Shown in pieces: positions 45,201 to 57,929 of a DNA stretch of 64,000 nucleotides. The stretch comes from Leidyana gryllorum EB-2025a (taxonomy: Eukaryota; Apicomplexa), in assembly GCA_048772705.1 (NCBI GenBank), contig JBLWGC010000224.1:186001-250000 (forward strand). Direction: 5' to 3'. Position 1 is the stretch's first letter. Every line of letters starts with the position of its first letter. Made by a program: the position numbers and the translations under genes. The notes under the pieces were generated by a model that saw only the letters and a program-made list of their open reading frames with translations, made no database searches and was not told the DNA's origin.

Positions 45201-45979
45201 GCGCGTCGCGTTCGACAATGTCTCCGACTTACACTGCCCGGCGAGTTGTGTCATTATCGTTGGATCGTCGATGCGTGAAAAGCACGCCCGCATCCTCAGC
45301 AACTTCGCATTTGTCAAACGACAGCCTCATAAGAGCCGGGAACGTCGACGCGGGTCTCGATCGCAGCTTGTTAGCACACACAGCACGCGCCTTGCTTTTG
45401 AGGCATTTGGAGAACAGACCAGGTCGGCCGCCTCGACCCCCTCAACAACAGCAGCAGCAGCCATCTTCTTGTCACCGGAAGCAGTCGTCGTCGTCTCAGC
45501 AGCAGCAGCAGCAGAGTCATCGAAGTACTCCCGAAGAGGCAGATTTCGTTCGTTTTTTGGAGGAGAGCCAGCATCGTAGAGGTCGGAGGCGCAGTCGGAG
45601 AGCGGCGAGGCCGTCTTCGACTCCGCCCGAGCTTTGTTGCGTTGTTGGAAACCGTATAATCCGAGTATCTGCTGCTGCTGCTCCTGTAGGACCATCAGAT
45701 CCTCCATCACTGATCAGTTCCACATCCTCAAGTTGTTGTTCGGACAGCAGCGACGCCGCAGCTCAGTTCTTCTTAGCCAGTACGCCTGGTGGTGGTGACG
45801 AAACCGAGCTTACCTTCCCGTCTTTCAGCTCTGACCTCAGTTCCAGCAGCTCGCCATTTGATGACCTCTCGTCCCATGTTGTTCGCCCGCCGAATCGGAG
45901 GCGCTGTCAGTGTCGCACACCAGCAGTGGGAATAGTCAAGGTCCATCGGAGGACCTGTGCACAGCCAAGAGAGCCCTAG
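42271..45979 (+). CDS. Large single-pass membrane protein with long disordered regions, unidentified
   Basis: A first exon from ATG 42271 joins, across an intron of about 50 nt, to one very long exon. The N-terminal about 430 residues include a poly-Thr tract, acidic runs, Lys and Arg patches and His/Pro-rich stretches. One strong membrane segment follows (MVMGILSGTVVVLSSFLLLL), then a stop-transfer RQTRRRR. The remaining about 770 residues are Ser, Pro, Gln, Arg and Cys-rich and look disordered, with several short poly-Gln and poly-Ser runs. No signal peptide or known domain is seen. Topology cannot be set firmly, though the basic residues after the membrane segment favour the long C-terminus in the cytosol. 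Confidence 0.65.
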
Positions 45980-46154
45980 TCTAAAAATCGATATATATGA
46001 AAGCCAGTTTTACTTGCAGATCAGTTTTCGAACAACTTCTCACCTATACATTGAGATACATACACATACATATTCATCAAGTTGACATCAACAGCAGACC
46101 ATCAGACAGGTTGCAGACGGAGGGGAAGAAATATGTAGTCTCAGCCACCAGGTG

Positions 46155-46631
46155 CTAAAAGTAACGCACAGCCACACACTCAGACAGCAGCGTTGAAGAC
46201 AGTGTTGCATAACATGGAGATTTCGCATCGGTCCATTCTTGTAAGCATAGATCGTAGGTATTGGGTCTCGCCGGGAAGGACAGCCTCTTCTTGCAGGCGG
46301 TTAATAGCGATTGAGCCGCGTTTCGGGCAGTTTGGTCAAACACCAGCCATCGATCTTCTTCGGCTTCATTGGTATTTTCCTCGACCTCTTCGTCTCTTCG
46401 TGGTGTTGTTGAAACTGGAAGTGTTGCGGGAGTCGACTTCATCATCAGCTGGTCATTCCCACTAACAATGGTCAGCTCGTGGAGATCGATCGGGCTGTAG
46501 GCACTTGACACGCTATCTTTGCGAAGTACCCGTACGTCTCCATTCAGCATTTCGAGCTCGGGAATCACCAGAAAGCGATCACCCACACTCAATTGAACAA
46601 GTGGAAGCAGTAGCGAGAGTCGCAGCATCAT
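46155..46631 (-). CDS. Small secreted protein (158 aa), unidentified
   Basis: An intronless gene with a clear signal peptide from the ATG at 46631 (MMLRLSLLLPLVQLSVG). The mature part is acidic and Thr-rich in the middle, and has four cysteines near the C-terminus (in TACKKR, DLCLQEW, PCYATL and SECVAV) that could form two disulfides. Upstream codons to 46658 lack an ATG. No family is recognised. Confidence 0.6.
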   Translation of the reverse strand: MMLRLSLLLPLVQLSVGDRFLVIPELEMLNGDVRVLRKDSVSSAYSPIDLHELTIVSGNDQLMMKSTPATLPVSTTPRRDEEVEENTNEAEEDRWLVFDQTARNAAQSLLTACKKRLSFPARPNTYDLCLQEWTDAKSPCYATLSSTLLSECVAVRYF

Positions 46632-46664
46632 AAGACCAAAAACGCGCACAGCACGCAAATCTAT

Positions 46665-48316
46665 CTAGACGAACGCTGTCAATGCCCAGGGACGCCGCAC
46701 CGGTGTGTACGGACCGAAACGAGCTCCGAGTAAATTAGCTGAAAGTGTTCCAACCGCCCATGACATTGGAGGTACCAGAGGGCTCCATAATCCAACATTC
46801 GGCCGCCCGAACCCACTCACGATTTGGACCAGCCACAAGCACGCCACGATCCCAACAAACCCCAGGATCTCATTCCGATTATGCAATGCCATACACCACC
46901 TGCACAGTACAGTAAGTAAGTGGTACAACAACAGGGATCAAACAGAAAGGGCACACACTGTGGCAAAAGGGGACCAGATACACTCGGGTGGAACGACAAA
47001 GGAAGACACCCCACAGCCGAAGAAAGACTGACAGACAGACGGAGAGAGAGGAGAAGGAGACACTCTGTAGTTACCCAGCAGATATCAGGGGCGCGTATGT
47101 TAGTGGCAATGATATCAGCGCTACCACGGTTTGCACTCTGCTCGTGAATGCCGTACTCGACGTGGCGATGCAGGCCAAACAGCCACACAGCGAGCATCCG
47201 TAAACGTAAGATTTGCGAGGCAGTGTTCTCAGCCTTGTCGGCCAACAGACAATCATTACGCTGACAGTCTGAGGGAGAGGTCGCCATGAGAGAGCAAGAC
47301 AGATCCTCACCACCCAAATACAGCCCATCAAAAATAAGCTTGGGACAGCGATGGAAGATATACTAGAAATGCAGCCAACAAAGGTCGGGGTACATGGCTC
47401 ATCATATTCCATAGGATGTGCGAGTTCTCCCCCTCGTAACAGTGTTAAATAAATGAAGGACATTGAACCTCCCCCGAAAGACACCGACGCCGCCGCGGCT
47501 GTATACACATATGGGAGATCTCTTGAACCAAAACCGACCTGAAATTCGCAATAATCGTCCCAAAGTAACCTGTCGACCCTGGTCCGTGGTGAAGTCAGAT
47601 CGGCAGAAGGCCATGGCAAACAGGATACCCAGAAAGCTCCCTTGAACCACATGTACGAGTCCTAGTGTGTCCATCGAGAGGAAGAACAGTGTTACTCCCA
47701 GGAAGATCTGCGCATAAACAACTTGCCCCGGAAGCACCGTAAGGGTGAGGGCAGATAGCCCAGAGCACACACACAAACACACACGGAGACATGCGTCGCG
47801 GGCAGGAACAACGTTATCAGCTCATTACGGCGGGACGGGAGGACGATGATTGGATACAGACGGCACAAGACGCGATGATCGCTTTCAGATCTCGATTATC
47901 GAGTCGTGGGGGTGGAGGATTGGTGTGAGCGGTGGTTGGTGGTTCGAAATACTGATGCGACCGGACAGATGCAGAGCCAAACGACGTTGAGGGTGGACTG
48001 ACATGGATCGCGGCGCCGAAGGCCGTCGCTGAGGTAGCCGCAAGATTAGTTATAGCCCATTTTCTTCTCTGTTGGGATGGAGGGCTGGGCGGCGGCTGTG
48101 GCGAATTGTGAGCAGCATTCGGAGAACTAGGGGCTTCGTCAGAGGCGGCCTGCTGAGTCACTGCGGCTTATGTTTCAAAGTGTCCGGACTGCTCTTCACC
48201 TCCAAGTCTTTCTCATCTTCAACTGAGGTCACATCCATGGGAAAAATCTCAGATGTTTGGGGGCCATGAGAATCTGACTTCTTGTTGCGGCCTCTCGCTT
48301 TGTCGGCTACTACCAT
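46665..48316 (-). CDS. Polytopic membrane protein with disordered N-terminus, unidentified
   Basis: The N-terminal part is Ser/Pro-rich and hydrophilic (PQPPPSPPSQQRRK). Hydrophobic exons follow: GVTLFFLSMDTLGLVHVV, SFLGILFAMAF, MSFIYLTLLRGG, SSIAVPSLFLMGCIW and a last exon with ILGFVGIVACLWLVQIVSGF. Five or more membrane spans are likely. Exon ends in the middle (47100-47570) are uncertain because more than one frame is open. The first Met is at 48316; the second at 48238 is also possible and would avoid overlap with the divergent gene. I cannot name a family. Confidence 0.4.
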
Positions 48317-49338
48317 TGACGTTCTCCGCTATCCACGTAAGAAGGTCCCAACACGCAGCAGCATGAATAAGAGTTGCAGTGCCTTGTTGCTATAGCGGCC
48401 GGATTTTTGTTGGAAGGGGTACCGAAGAGCTTCGCATTAGGAGTCGGCACAGTGCAGGCGACATGCTTTCTACTTTTATCATTCTGTTGGACTTCGCGTG
48501 ATCGGCATGGGGCCTCTCTGGCGCACGCTCAGACTTTCTTAGGTAATCTTTGGTTGGGGCCGAAGGGGAGTATCTGCCTGACGCTATCCAGGACTTTTCG
48601 GTTCCCAGTTATTGACTTTGGCTCTGGCGGCTTCTTGCGTGAATTGGCTGACGATAACTCGTCATTGGTCGAGCAGTTCGCTCCTGCTGGGGGTGACGCA
48701 GGAGATGTGTGAAATGTATTCGGTTTTCGGCTGCCTGTACCAAGTACCCAACGTTTTGGTTGTCATCTATTGTGGTGTCGCTGCGATCGATCTCGTGAGT
48801 CTGCAGAGCATTGAATGACGCTTGTTTGGTTTCTTCTCTCCAGTTGGCACAAATCACAATTTTGGTATTCGTGAAGTCTGCCAGACGCAGGTTCGCACCT
48901 TGTTGGGGTTTAGTTTTCATTATATTGAGTGGACATTTATGTCTGTTATGTGGAGCCTTGTTAACGGGCGGCTCAGTGACCTTAATGCTGCTTGGATTTC
49001 TGTTCTCGCAATTGGCTTTCTTGCCACTACTTTCTGTCTGGTGGTTCGAAACTTTGTCCAGGAGGCCGAACAACACCGCCATTGTAGCGGGCATTGCCAC
49101 CGTTGCCTTATTGGGCACTGCCTTCTGCTCTGGAGTCGAAACCTTGGATACCTACATGTGGTTGGCTTTGACGCTGACTTCGTATGGGTCGTGTCTGGCT
49201 GGCACCAGTGTTGCACGATGGACGGTTGAACTGCGACCGTTACGTAGAGTTTCGAGCGGAGTTAGCGACATATGCTTGCATCCCGTACCCCTTGCCACTC
49301 CCGAACCTATGGTGATACCCAATGCTTACAAGGTTTGA
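48253..49338 (+). CDS. Polytopic membrane protein, unidentified
   Basis: Four exons joined by introns of 43-50 nt, each with good GT-AG ends and in phase. The product has about eight or nine hydrophobic segments, such as CLVAIAAGFLLEGVPKSFAL, FGSQLLTLALAASCVNWL, NVLVVIYCGVAAIDLLAQIT, LVFIILSGHLCLLCGALLTG and TAIVAGIATVALLGTAFCSG. No transporter or receptor motif is recognisable by eye. ATG 48253 lies inside the first exon of the divergent minus-strand gene if that gene starts at its first Met. It ends 36 bp before the UTP12 start. Confidence 0.55.
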
Positions 49339-49374
49339 AGGGCCAAATTTTTTTTGACGGTTCAGTGGCTGGCC

Positions 49375-52300
49375 ATGGTCAAGGCGTACCTTGCCCACCG
49401 TCATTTGGACACCTTCGGAGCGGTGGTCAGTCCGTCGTGCAACATTGTTTGCCACCCCACCCGGCTCCTCTGTTTCACTGGCGGCAACGAAGCCGTTTTG
49501 ATATGGGGCTTGAAGGACAATGGCCACCCAACAAAATTGTTGGTCCCCCCCAATCCCGTGGAAGGCGTGCCGAGATATGACAGTGTGACACAGATCGCGC
49601 CCATAGCACCGGTCAGAGGTACTTCAGACGTCATAGTTGGCTATTCCAACGGTGATATTCGTCAATGGGATTTTGACAAGAAAACAGTCACAGCTCGGTT
49701 CCAAGGACATAAAGGACCCATCACAGCCCTCGTACAGAGCTGTAATGGTGAAATGATGGCCTCCGGCGCAAGCGATCATGATATCATCCTTTGGGATATC
49801 TTCCAAAACTCTGCCCGCTTCCGACTAATTGGACACACAATGCCAGTCACGGCTCTTCAATTCCTTTATCCCCTGGTGGAGGAACACGATGACTATCGCA
49901 AATTTGGGGGCAATCCCACTCACCTCCTCAGTGGCTCCTTGGACGGCCACATCCGTTTATGGCACCTAGAATCCCAAAGATGTGTACAGGTCATCTCCAC
50001 ACACTGCACTGGCGCCGTGCAATCAATGCTCCTCATGCCCGATCAGACCCATCTCGTCATCGGATTGGCGAGTCGAAACCTCGAAGTATTCTCAATTCGT
50101 TCCCGGAACGACCAGAAAGGCGACGACCGTACCACCCTCGATGCTGATTACGTGCTAGAGTACTCCGGCGGCTTACAGCGCCATTCTGCAGCTCGCAAAG
50201 TCTCATCTTTGGTACTTATGGGAGCCGCTGGCCGTGAGGACCAACCGCCTCTCCCCTCCGGCCATTCCACCCTTTCCACGCTACCGGACGGCACTTTGGT
50301 CAACGACGAAGGCACTGAACGATACGTCTACGACCAAAGAGCTCTACTTTTTGTCGGCGCATACTCAAAACAACTCGAGATCGTTCAGGTGAACGATGTT
50401 AGATTACAGCAGCGCCGTCAACTCCGGATACTCCTCCGTCGAATCGAAAAACTCAAGAAGAAGAGCAACAAGCTCAAACAGGGTGGTGACATTGACAATG
50501 AGTTACGAGCTCTCTTAGGACCCGATTGGAGGTCAGTGCATGCTGACTCCGAATCCAAGAAGATCAGCGATATCGATCGGGCCTTGAAAGTCCTCAAAGG
50601 GGCGGTGTCCAAACGCTCGACTTTGCCCAAAACAGAGTCTAAATCTGACACCTCCACTGTTGATACCCCGCAAAAGACTTCCAAGAAGAGGAAGTCAGCT
50701 GACACTCCAGTCCAAGAGAGCAGCACTGAGGCACCAGAAGAGGACTCCAGTACGAGTTTGCTGACATCCACAAGTGCTTCGGTGACCTTCTCAATGATGA
50801 CTGAGCGCTTCGAAGTGATCGATCGGGTGGTCTCCATGGGTCTGCACAACCGAACCCTTACAGTTGGCACCACCCACAATACATTGGAGGCTTATACGCT
50901 TGATGCTGATGCGTTCTTCAGCAACGACGACGACAACAAGTATACACTGGTTCAACGTTCGGCAAATACCCGGGCGCGTCTGGGCCTTTCGGATGGCCTG
51001 AATGAGGTCGCCACTCATCTGGCCGTCTCGCACGATGACCGAACACTGATGTCTCTATCAACAGGGGTGAGTCGCAATTCATTTGTGAGCCACACACGTG
51101 TGGCGGCGGGTTGACCGAATCAACTATACATCTGCTGCGCGCCCATGTCTTCTGACTTCAACCACTGCAACAATCTTTCCCTTCTCCTCAGCAAATTGGT
51201 ATCTGGGATATCCACGAAAGGCGAGCCAGGTTGAGATTGGACGCGACAAATGTTGACGTCGGGAAGGACTACAAACCATTATGTGGCTTCTTCCTGGCTG
51301 GTAACGACTTGATAATGGTTGGGGACTCAAAGGGATGCTTGACTGTTTTCCATCTCCCCTCTGTTACGCAAGTGTGCCAACAACAGGTGCACGAGGGTTC
51401 CATCGTTGCCTTATGCAATCATCCCCACCACATCGGTTTCGTTTCCGTTGGGGCGGACTTGAAGATGCGGACGTATCAGTTCGTCCTGTCCGAGGAGGCT
51501 GAGGGAAAATCCAAGTTGGATTTCGAGCTTTTGGAGGAGATTGAGTTGCCAGACCGGCCTCACGATGTCAAATACAGCCACAATGGAGACTACATTGCGG
51601 TGGCAATGGCTAACAATTCTGCACAGGTCTTCTATGCAGATACGTTGAAGCTGCGCCTAACGTTGTATGGCCACAGTCTACCGGTGACATCGATCGCATG
51701 GTCGACTGACGGCCAGATGTTGGCAACCGGCAGCATGGATCGGCATATAAAGGTTTGGGACACGGAGTTCGGCAACATTCTCCGGTCTCTGCCTGCGTTG
51801 AGGAGAGGATTCATAACTCGGGTCGCTTTTGCGTTTGACACGCACTATATAATGAGCGCACATTCGGACGGGACGCTAAAACTGTTCGATTGTGACTCTG
51901 GAGAGCGTATCACTACCCTGGGGGGTACGGGTGTTGGCGGAGGTCCCGAGTTAAAGGGTCTGGCAACAACTCAGGACAGCGACCTGATATTCGCTTCTGG
52001 GTCGGATCGTACCATTAAAGTGTGGGAGCGGACGTCGGAGCAGATGTTTTTGGTAGAAGAGCGAGCGCGAGAAGAGAACGCCGCAATGCTCAATGAAATG
52101 GCGCGTGCTGATGTGGATTTGCCGACGGCGGGTACGCGGGATGTTATAGCGAGTGATCGCCCGACAAAGAAGGGGATTGAGACTGTGCGGGATACCGAGC
52201 AGCTAATCGAGGCTATTGAGTTGGCTGAGGCAGAGAGGGTGAATCGTGAGGGGTATTTGAAGGCAGTTGAAGACTGGAAGAAGTCTTCTTTCCAGATAGC

Positions 52301-52898
52301 GGTCGCCAAGCCGCCTCAGCCATCTCCTAAGCCGGAGCTGCTGGGAAAATCACCCCAGGAATACATTTTGGCAAATCTCGCGACCCTAAGAAGGGATTCC
52401 ATGAACGAAGTACTGTTGGGTCTGCCCTTTGAGCACGCACTGAAAGTAAGTGGACAGCCCGAACACGTGTCTGCTATATTCAATTTCGCTCTGTCAGTTG
52501 GTGCGCTATGTAACGAATGCCTTGGAAGAATTCTGTGTCTGCTTAGACGAGAGCGCTACAGCAGCTCCGTTGCTGATGATGAACGCAGAGACCGCTTGTC
52601 GCATTGCTTCCACTATTGTGCACGCTCACAGAAGGTAAGACTCCTGTCATAGTGACGGAGACACACGCAATTTGTTTGTGACAGATTCTTGGGATCCGCG
52701 CGAGAGCATCGGGAGTTGTTGGTGCGACTGGCTAAAGCGAGTCGAACTGCGATAAATTACGAGCTGGTGAGTGTACAGAGTTTGTTTGTGTGTTCGAGGA
52801 ATATCAATCGGCCATTTTAGGATTTTGTTCGTAGAAACGTCGTGGCTACGGGTTTCTTGGGCCACGTGTGCGCTGGCAGACTAGTTACGCAGAGCTAA
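49375..52898 (+). CDS. UTP12: UTP12/WDR3 (Dip2), WD-repeat SSU processome protein
   Basis: Two seven-bladed-type WD arrays are visible. The first contains FQGHKGPITALV, GASDHDIILWD and SGSLDGHIRLWH; the second contains YGHSLPVTSIAWSTDG, ATGSMDRHIKVWD, SAHSDGTLKLFD and ASGSDRTIKVWE. The Utp12 C-terminal helical domain follows (PFEHALKLVRYVTNALEEF, then an Arg-rich tail). The start MVKAYLAHRHLDTFGAVVSP matches the usual N-terminus of the family and fixes ATG 49375. WDR3/Utp12 is part of the UTP-B complex in 18S rRNA maturation. The intron between the two arrays is about 125 nt; the others are short. Confidence 0.93.
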
Positions 52899-52930
52899 GA
52901 TCAACAGACTGATGCATACCTGCTGCCACT

Positions 52931-55900
52931 TTATATGCACATCATCAACTCGGGACAGCTATAGTCATTGTTCTCGTCATTGGGAAGCGCTGGGTAAAAC
53001 GCAACCAAAGCGTCATTATGCCCAATATAGACACTGTTATATATCCGCCAATACACTTCCCGTACCTGCAATTCAGTTTGACACATTTGTTAATTTATAT
53101 ATCGCACTCACCCTTCTGGCGGGATGGAAGAGCCCTTGAAGGAGGTACTGCAGCATGACAGCGGGTCCCAAAGAGACCCGGAAGCCGCTGATGGCGTCGA
53201 AGGTTGCCTGAATCAGATGTGAGGCGGTCTCGAAGATGTTGGGCCAAACAAAGTTCAGCAGGTGTTGAAGTGCGTCCTCACGACTCAGTCCATGAACACC
53301 TGAAAAGCAATACTGTGATAGCCGTTTTGTTCTTCACTCTTACCCAATGCCAGATGCTTGCAGGTCCATGCGGCAGTCTGACGATGAACTATGTCCCGGT
53401 CCATCAGCGCGTCGCTGAGAAGGGGAGTGACTGCGTAGGCATAGTCACGTCCCATTTCTCCGATATATTCGAACAAGAAAGACAGAGCTTTGAGGACGCC
53501 ATGTTGCACATTGACATCCGGAATCCTGCGAGGAGAAGATAAACAAAGGCAGCAAGCAGACCAAACACTTACTTGTACTCGTTCATGAGAGCTGGTAGAA
53601 CTGTGTACGGAAGACAGGTTTCGGCGACAATGGCAATGGCCACAGTGGTACACACACGGAGTTGGCGTTCTTGGACCCGCAGATTATTGAGGAGTGTAAC
53701 AATGACATCGTGGGGACCGATGGTCCGCGCAATGTACCCAAAAGTGTTGACCGTGGCTCTTCTGATGGCCTTCTTATGTGCCTTGAGGAGCTCCAGGAGG
53801 TCAAAGCAAATTCTATCCCATTCTTTAGGAGAGACCAAATCGCCTCCTCGATCGGCAATTCTGCGTGATGATTGATGAGTGAGTGTTAAGGGGTCTGTGT
53901 GTCTGCCTACCGTCCGATGAGGTCTATTACGTTCTCCTGCACCTTCTCATGTCTGTTTCGTAAGATTGGTGTCAGGCGCGGCAAGAGGTCTTTGATAGAA
54001 GGCGTCATACTCCGGATACTGATGACATTGATGATGGACTTGAGTGCACATAGGATGGATCCGAGGACCTCTGGGTACTCTTCACCCAGAAACTCGTACA
54101 GGAAAAGCCCAAAATGGGCCAATATCTGTTCCTCTTCACACTTCTTGATGACTCCCGCGATCCGACTGACCACATCAGCCGCTTGTTGGCGGATTCGGGC
54201 ACTCGGAGTGTTCAACCGCCATCTTATGATGCCTGAGTGACAAGTGGAATACGTGTGTGCACACACGCGCGAGGCTTACCTGCAATTTGCTTTAGATAGG
54301 GCTTGACACGAATACCCAAAGCATTGACGATACTTCCAAAGGCATTGAGGACAGTACTTGTTTCCTCATTGGTTTGGTCCTGGAAACAGAGTACAAGACG
54401 ATCGATCAATGCCTCCTCGAGCTTCTGGTCAATGTCGGCGACTCCCAAATTGAGGACAATCTGTTCGGCAACCTCGAGGGCCATCCGTCGGAAGTTCTCA
54501 TTTTGGTCTCTAAGAGGTTCCAGTAGTCGGCCCAGAATCTCTGCACCCCCAACTTTGTTTGCCAACTCAACGGTAGTCTCAACAACTTGTTTACGATTAG
54601 CTCGGTCCACTGCGTTCCGGACGACCAGGAAGGACTGACAGTACAGTGGAAGGATTTCGCGGACGATGTACTGTGCGTCAACTCCTTCGGTCGCGACACA
54701 GAGCTTGACAACTTTGAGGACTATCTTTTTCATCTCCTCATCGGGGGTGCTAAACTCGCGCCGTACGATCTGCATTACTTCCTTTGTGTACGTGTTGGCG
54801 TGCTCGCCCTCCATCAAGGGGATGATTAGCCCAATGGCTTTGAGAAAAGCGGCCAGCCCCTTCCCGCGGTACTCCTGGATGCCTTGCCATAAGGGACGCA
54901 CGACACAGTCAAAGGCCTCAATACCGTAGGGGTAGCTCGCTTCAGCCAAGGCCGCCAAAGCCAGAGCAGTGATTGTACGCACTTTCTGCTGCTCGTCTTG
55001 CAGCCCGTGAGCGATAATCTCAACCAAATGCTTGAGGTGCGGTAACACCGCACAACCCATCAGTATAGCTATCTGTTGAACAATCTTTATACCCGTGTGC
55101 CGTGCTTGCCAACTCTTCTTGGACTGACACACCGCCTTGAGAAAAAGTATCAAGCTCGGAATCCCCAAAGCAGACGCTACCACAGCGAAAGCCCGAGCAG
55201 TCGTGTTCCGTACGTACTCATCAGGGTGATCAATGTCAGGCCGCATTGTCGCGATCATTGAAGCCAACCCAGCAGCCTTCGCGAGGTTCGATATGATCTC
55301 ACGGCCTTCCACTCGCGCATAATAGTCTTCGTCTATCAGGAGGGGCTCAATAACTACTAAGATTTTGTGTACAAAAGGGCGGACCAAGTCATCCAATTTA
55401 TATAGCACACGGTCAATCACTTTGACCAACAGATGCCGCTCCTGATCTTCAGCTGCACTCTGCATCATCAGAGGTAATATCTGATTGAACAGAGGAGCCG
55501 GACCGAACTCTCGGGCCTTCTCAGTGATCTGCTTCAACGCCGCTCTCCGTAAGGGGGGGGTTCCGTTCTTGATCTTTAGCAACAGCGCCGCTATACGCCG
55601 CTCCTTCAACTCGTCAACACTCAAGGTGTCCTCATCAACGTTCTCGAACAGCTTATGGAAGAAATCATAATCTTCCTTCTTCAGACTTAAGTCATTCACG
55701 TTTATGTCCGGAGCTCCGGGAATGTGCGTGATTTCACTTGGCAATTCATACAGAGGCGTTTGGTCGCCACCCATTGCCGTATAATCAACTCGAGGCTTCG
55801 TCGCTGGCACATAGCCAGGAGGAGGCTGCACAACCTCATAACCCTCAGTAGGGAGGATTTCGTCTAATTCCTCGTCACTCAAAGGCTTGTTCCGTGGGTC

Positions 55901-56233
55901 TAACATCATAGCGGCCTGGGTAGCACTCGCCGCAGATACACCACCACCCAGCGGTGTCATTGGCGTTCCAATACCGGTCATCCCGGGCGCCGCCAAAGGA
56001 GTAACTCCGGGACCTCCGAGGTCGGTTCCCCCTCCCATGTCCCATCGACTCCTCTTCACCGCCCCGGACTCCTCCACTATCGCAGCAATTGGGGTGGCCA
56101 CATCTGCGCCGGATATACCCACCACAGGTGTTTCTCCATTAATGGTGTCCTCTTCGAGCCGCCTTTTCTTCCGATTACGCTCCTCTTCATTCGATACAGC
56201 GCCAATAACTGGCGTATCCCACTTCGAAGACAT
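52931..56233 (-). CDS. SF3B1: SF3B1/Hsh155, U2 snRNP HEAT-repeat protein
   Basis: A large first exon (to about 54290) plus several small exons encode the full HEAT array. Strong matches include [46 protein letters not shown]-type helices, [20 protein letters not shown] and [19 protein letters not shown]. The lysine equivalent to human K700 (QQKVR) is present. The N-terminal region is short for the family, but keeps two Trp-containing motifs, SKWDTPVIG and KRSRWDMGG, resembling U2AF ligand motifs. SF3B1 clamps the branch-site helix of the U2 snRNP. ATG 56233 (MSSKWDTP) is the first real Met. The stop of the APC10 gene lies only 19 bp upstream. Confidence 0.95.
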
Positions 56234-56252
56234 CCTGGAGCCGCCCAAAAAT

Positions 56253-57929
56253 TTATTCGCTGCATTCCTTGAAGGCCCATACTTTAATCTGCCTGAGATG
56301 TGAATCTTCTCCGTTCAACCTGTTAGCGTTAATCCGTATCTGAAGCACCCGTGCTGGACAGAAACACAACGACAGCCGCTTGCAATCTGCCGCGTTAAAC
56401 TCCTTGGCTCCGCTTAATTCCCTTCTTATTTGACACGTGGTATCTATCCACTTTGACGCCACCACCTCCCAAAGTGCTACTGGCTCCGGCTTGCTGCCCC
56501 CGGACTTGTCTGAAACGTCGCTTTTGCGATGCATCCGCATCTTCAGAGGAACAAAGCGTCGGGAATGCCTGTGGTGGCTGTGCCTTGGAGTAAAAGTTTC
56601 TGACTGCATCTCCAGACTGTCGCTATCAGCTCCTTCGGCACTCGGATGTCCGGCACTCGCGTCCACATCATCCGTGAGGACCACAGCAACTTCTTCCATA
56701 CTATCGTCGTCGTCGAACGGTAGGCGAGTTCGATCTAAGCCCGGACCCCCAAAGTCTGGAACACGTGTGTGCAAGGGTTCCCCGATCGGGAAGGGCGCGT
56801 CTGGCGTCAGCCCGATACTGGGGTATGAGTGCGAGCTAAAGTCTATCGTAGGTGCCCTAGGATCCGGGCTCCTTTCGCGTGACCTGCCTGGGGCAGGCGT
56901 CAGATTATTCGCTCCTCCAAAGTTCGTTGGCTGTTGGACGGGTGTTCCTGGTTGTGTTTCGTCAGTATCATCGTTGGTGGCTGCAAATGCAGGCGCTTCG
57001 TGGGGCGGCATCAGAAGAGGTGTGGTATCCGGTGCGTCATTATGCTGATGTCCCAGGTTGAAGTCGCGGAAGATATGTGCGTCTCCCACAAAGGCGCGAG
57101 CGAAGTTATTGTGCAGGGAGCTTCTGGCAGGGATTGGGGTCGATTCAGGGGAGCGTTCGAAATGGAACCAGGCTGAATCCATGGAGGGTTGTCGGACAGG
57201 CGATAGTGCGGCAGTTTGATTTGCTGTGGGAGTTGTTGAGGTTCGTGAGCGGGTGACGGGGCGCAGATGTCGCATGAAACGGTGAATAGTTCCCGCTGCT
57301 CGACGCAAGCGGGAGTGTAATACCTCTAACTGTCGTTCGCGATGTAAGAAGGAATCAGGATTGAGAAAAGCATCGTGTACAGTGTCAAGGTGTCGGGTAA
57401 TGGGAGATTCCTCGCTCAGTCTGCTGCTAGGGGTCATCAGACGAAGACGGCACAATCGATGATACGGAATGTGCCTTTCCATGACGAAATTGGATATGTA
57501 TGTGACCGGATCCAACCAGAGCTGCTGCCAGCCCTCCAAGCGGTCTTGATCGAATCTGACTAGAAAGACTTGTGTCTGATAGGGACATGAAAGATGTGGA
57601 AGGGCCCGCGCACCCGGTCACACACTCACTGTTAAAGAGCTTTTGTCCGGACCCAGTCCAATCTGAAACTCTGTGGGAGTGTATGTTTCGTCGAATTGTG
57701 TTTCAACGTGTATGTCCACTCTCGCTATTCGCTTGGTCTTTGAGAAGTGTGCAGTGACCGTATGCGGAAGCTTGTGATCGGTTTGGCAAAATGTTGTTTC
57801 ATCTCCATCCAGAAGCCGAGTCACACCGGCGCTGCTGCGAGCAGAGCTCAGTTCCCACACAGCTTCTTGGGTAACATCTTCGAGGAAAAAATCCTTGACC
57901 AACGGGGGGTTCCACCTTCCAGGGGTCAT
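56253..57929 (-). CDS. APC10: APC10/DOC1, anaphase-promoting complex subunit with a huge insertion
   Basis: The Doc domain is recognisable in two halves. The N-terminal half has [36 protein letters not shown] and [20 protein letters not shown], then [10 protein letters not shown]. The C-terminal half has [20 protein letters not shown] and QIKVWAF. In other species these halves are almost contiguous. Here about 380 residues rich in Ser, Pro, Asp and His separate them, with no in-frame stop. APC10 helps the APC/C bind degrons of mitotic substrates. The protein ends soon after QIKVWAF and lacks the usual C-terminal tail ending in Ile-Arg that docks on the APC/C core. An intron of about 60 nt lies near 57563-57625. 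Confidence 0.85.

Noticed and set aside
47936-47950. ggttcgaaa as a possible tRNA B box
   Set aside because: No A box, no cloverleaf around it, and it lies in a coding exon.
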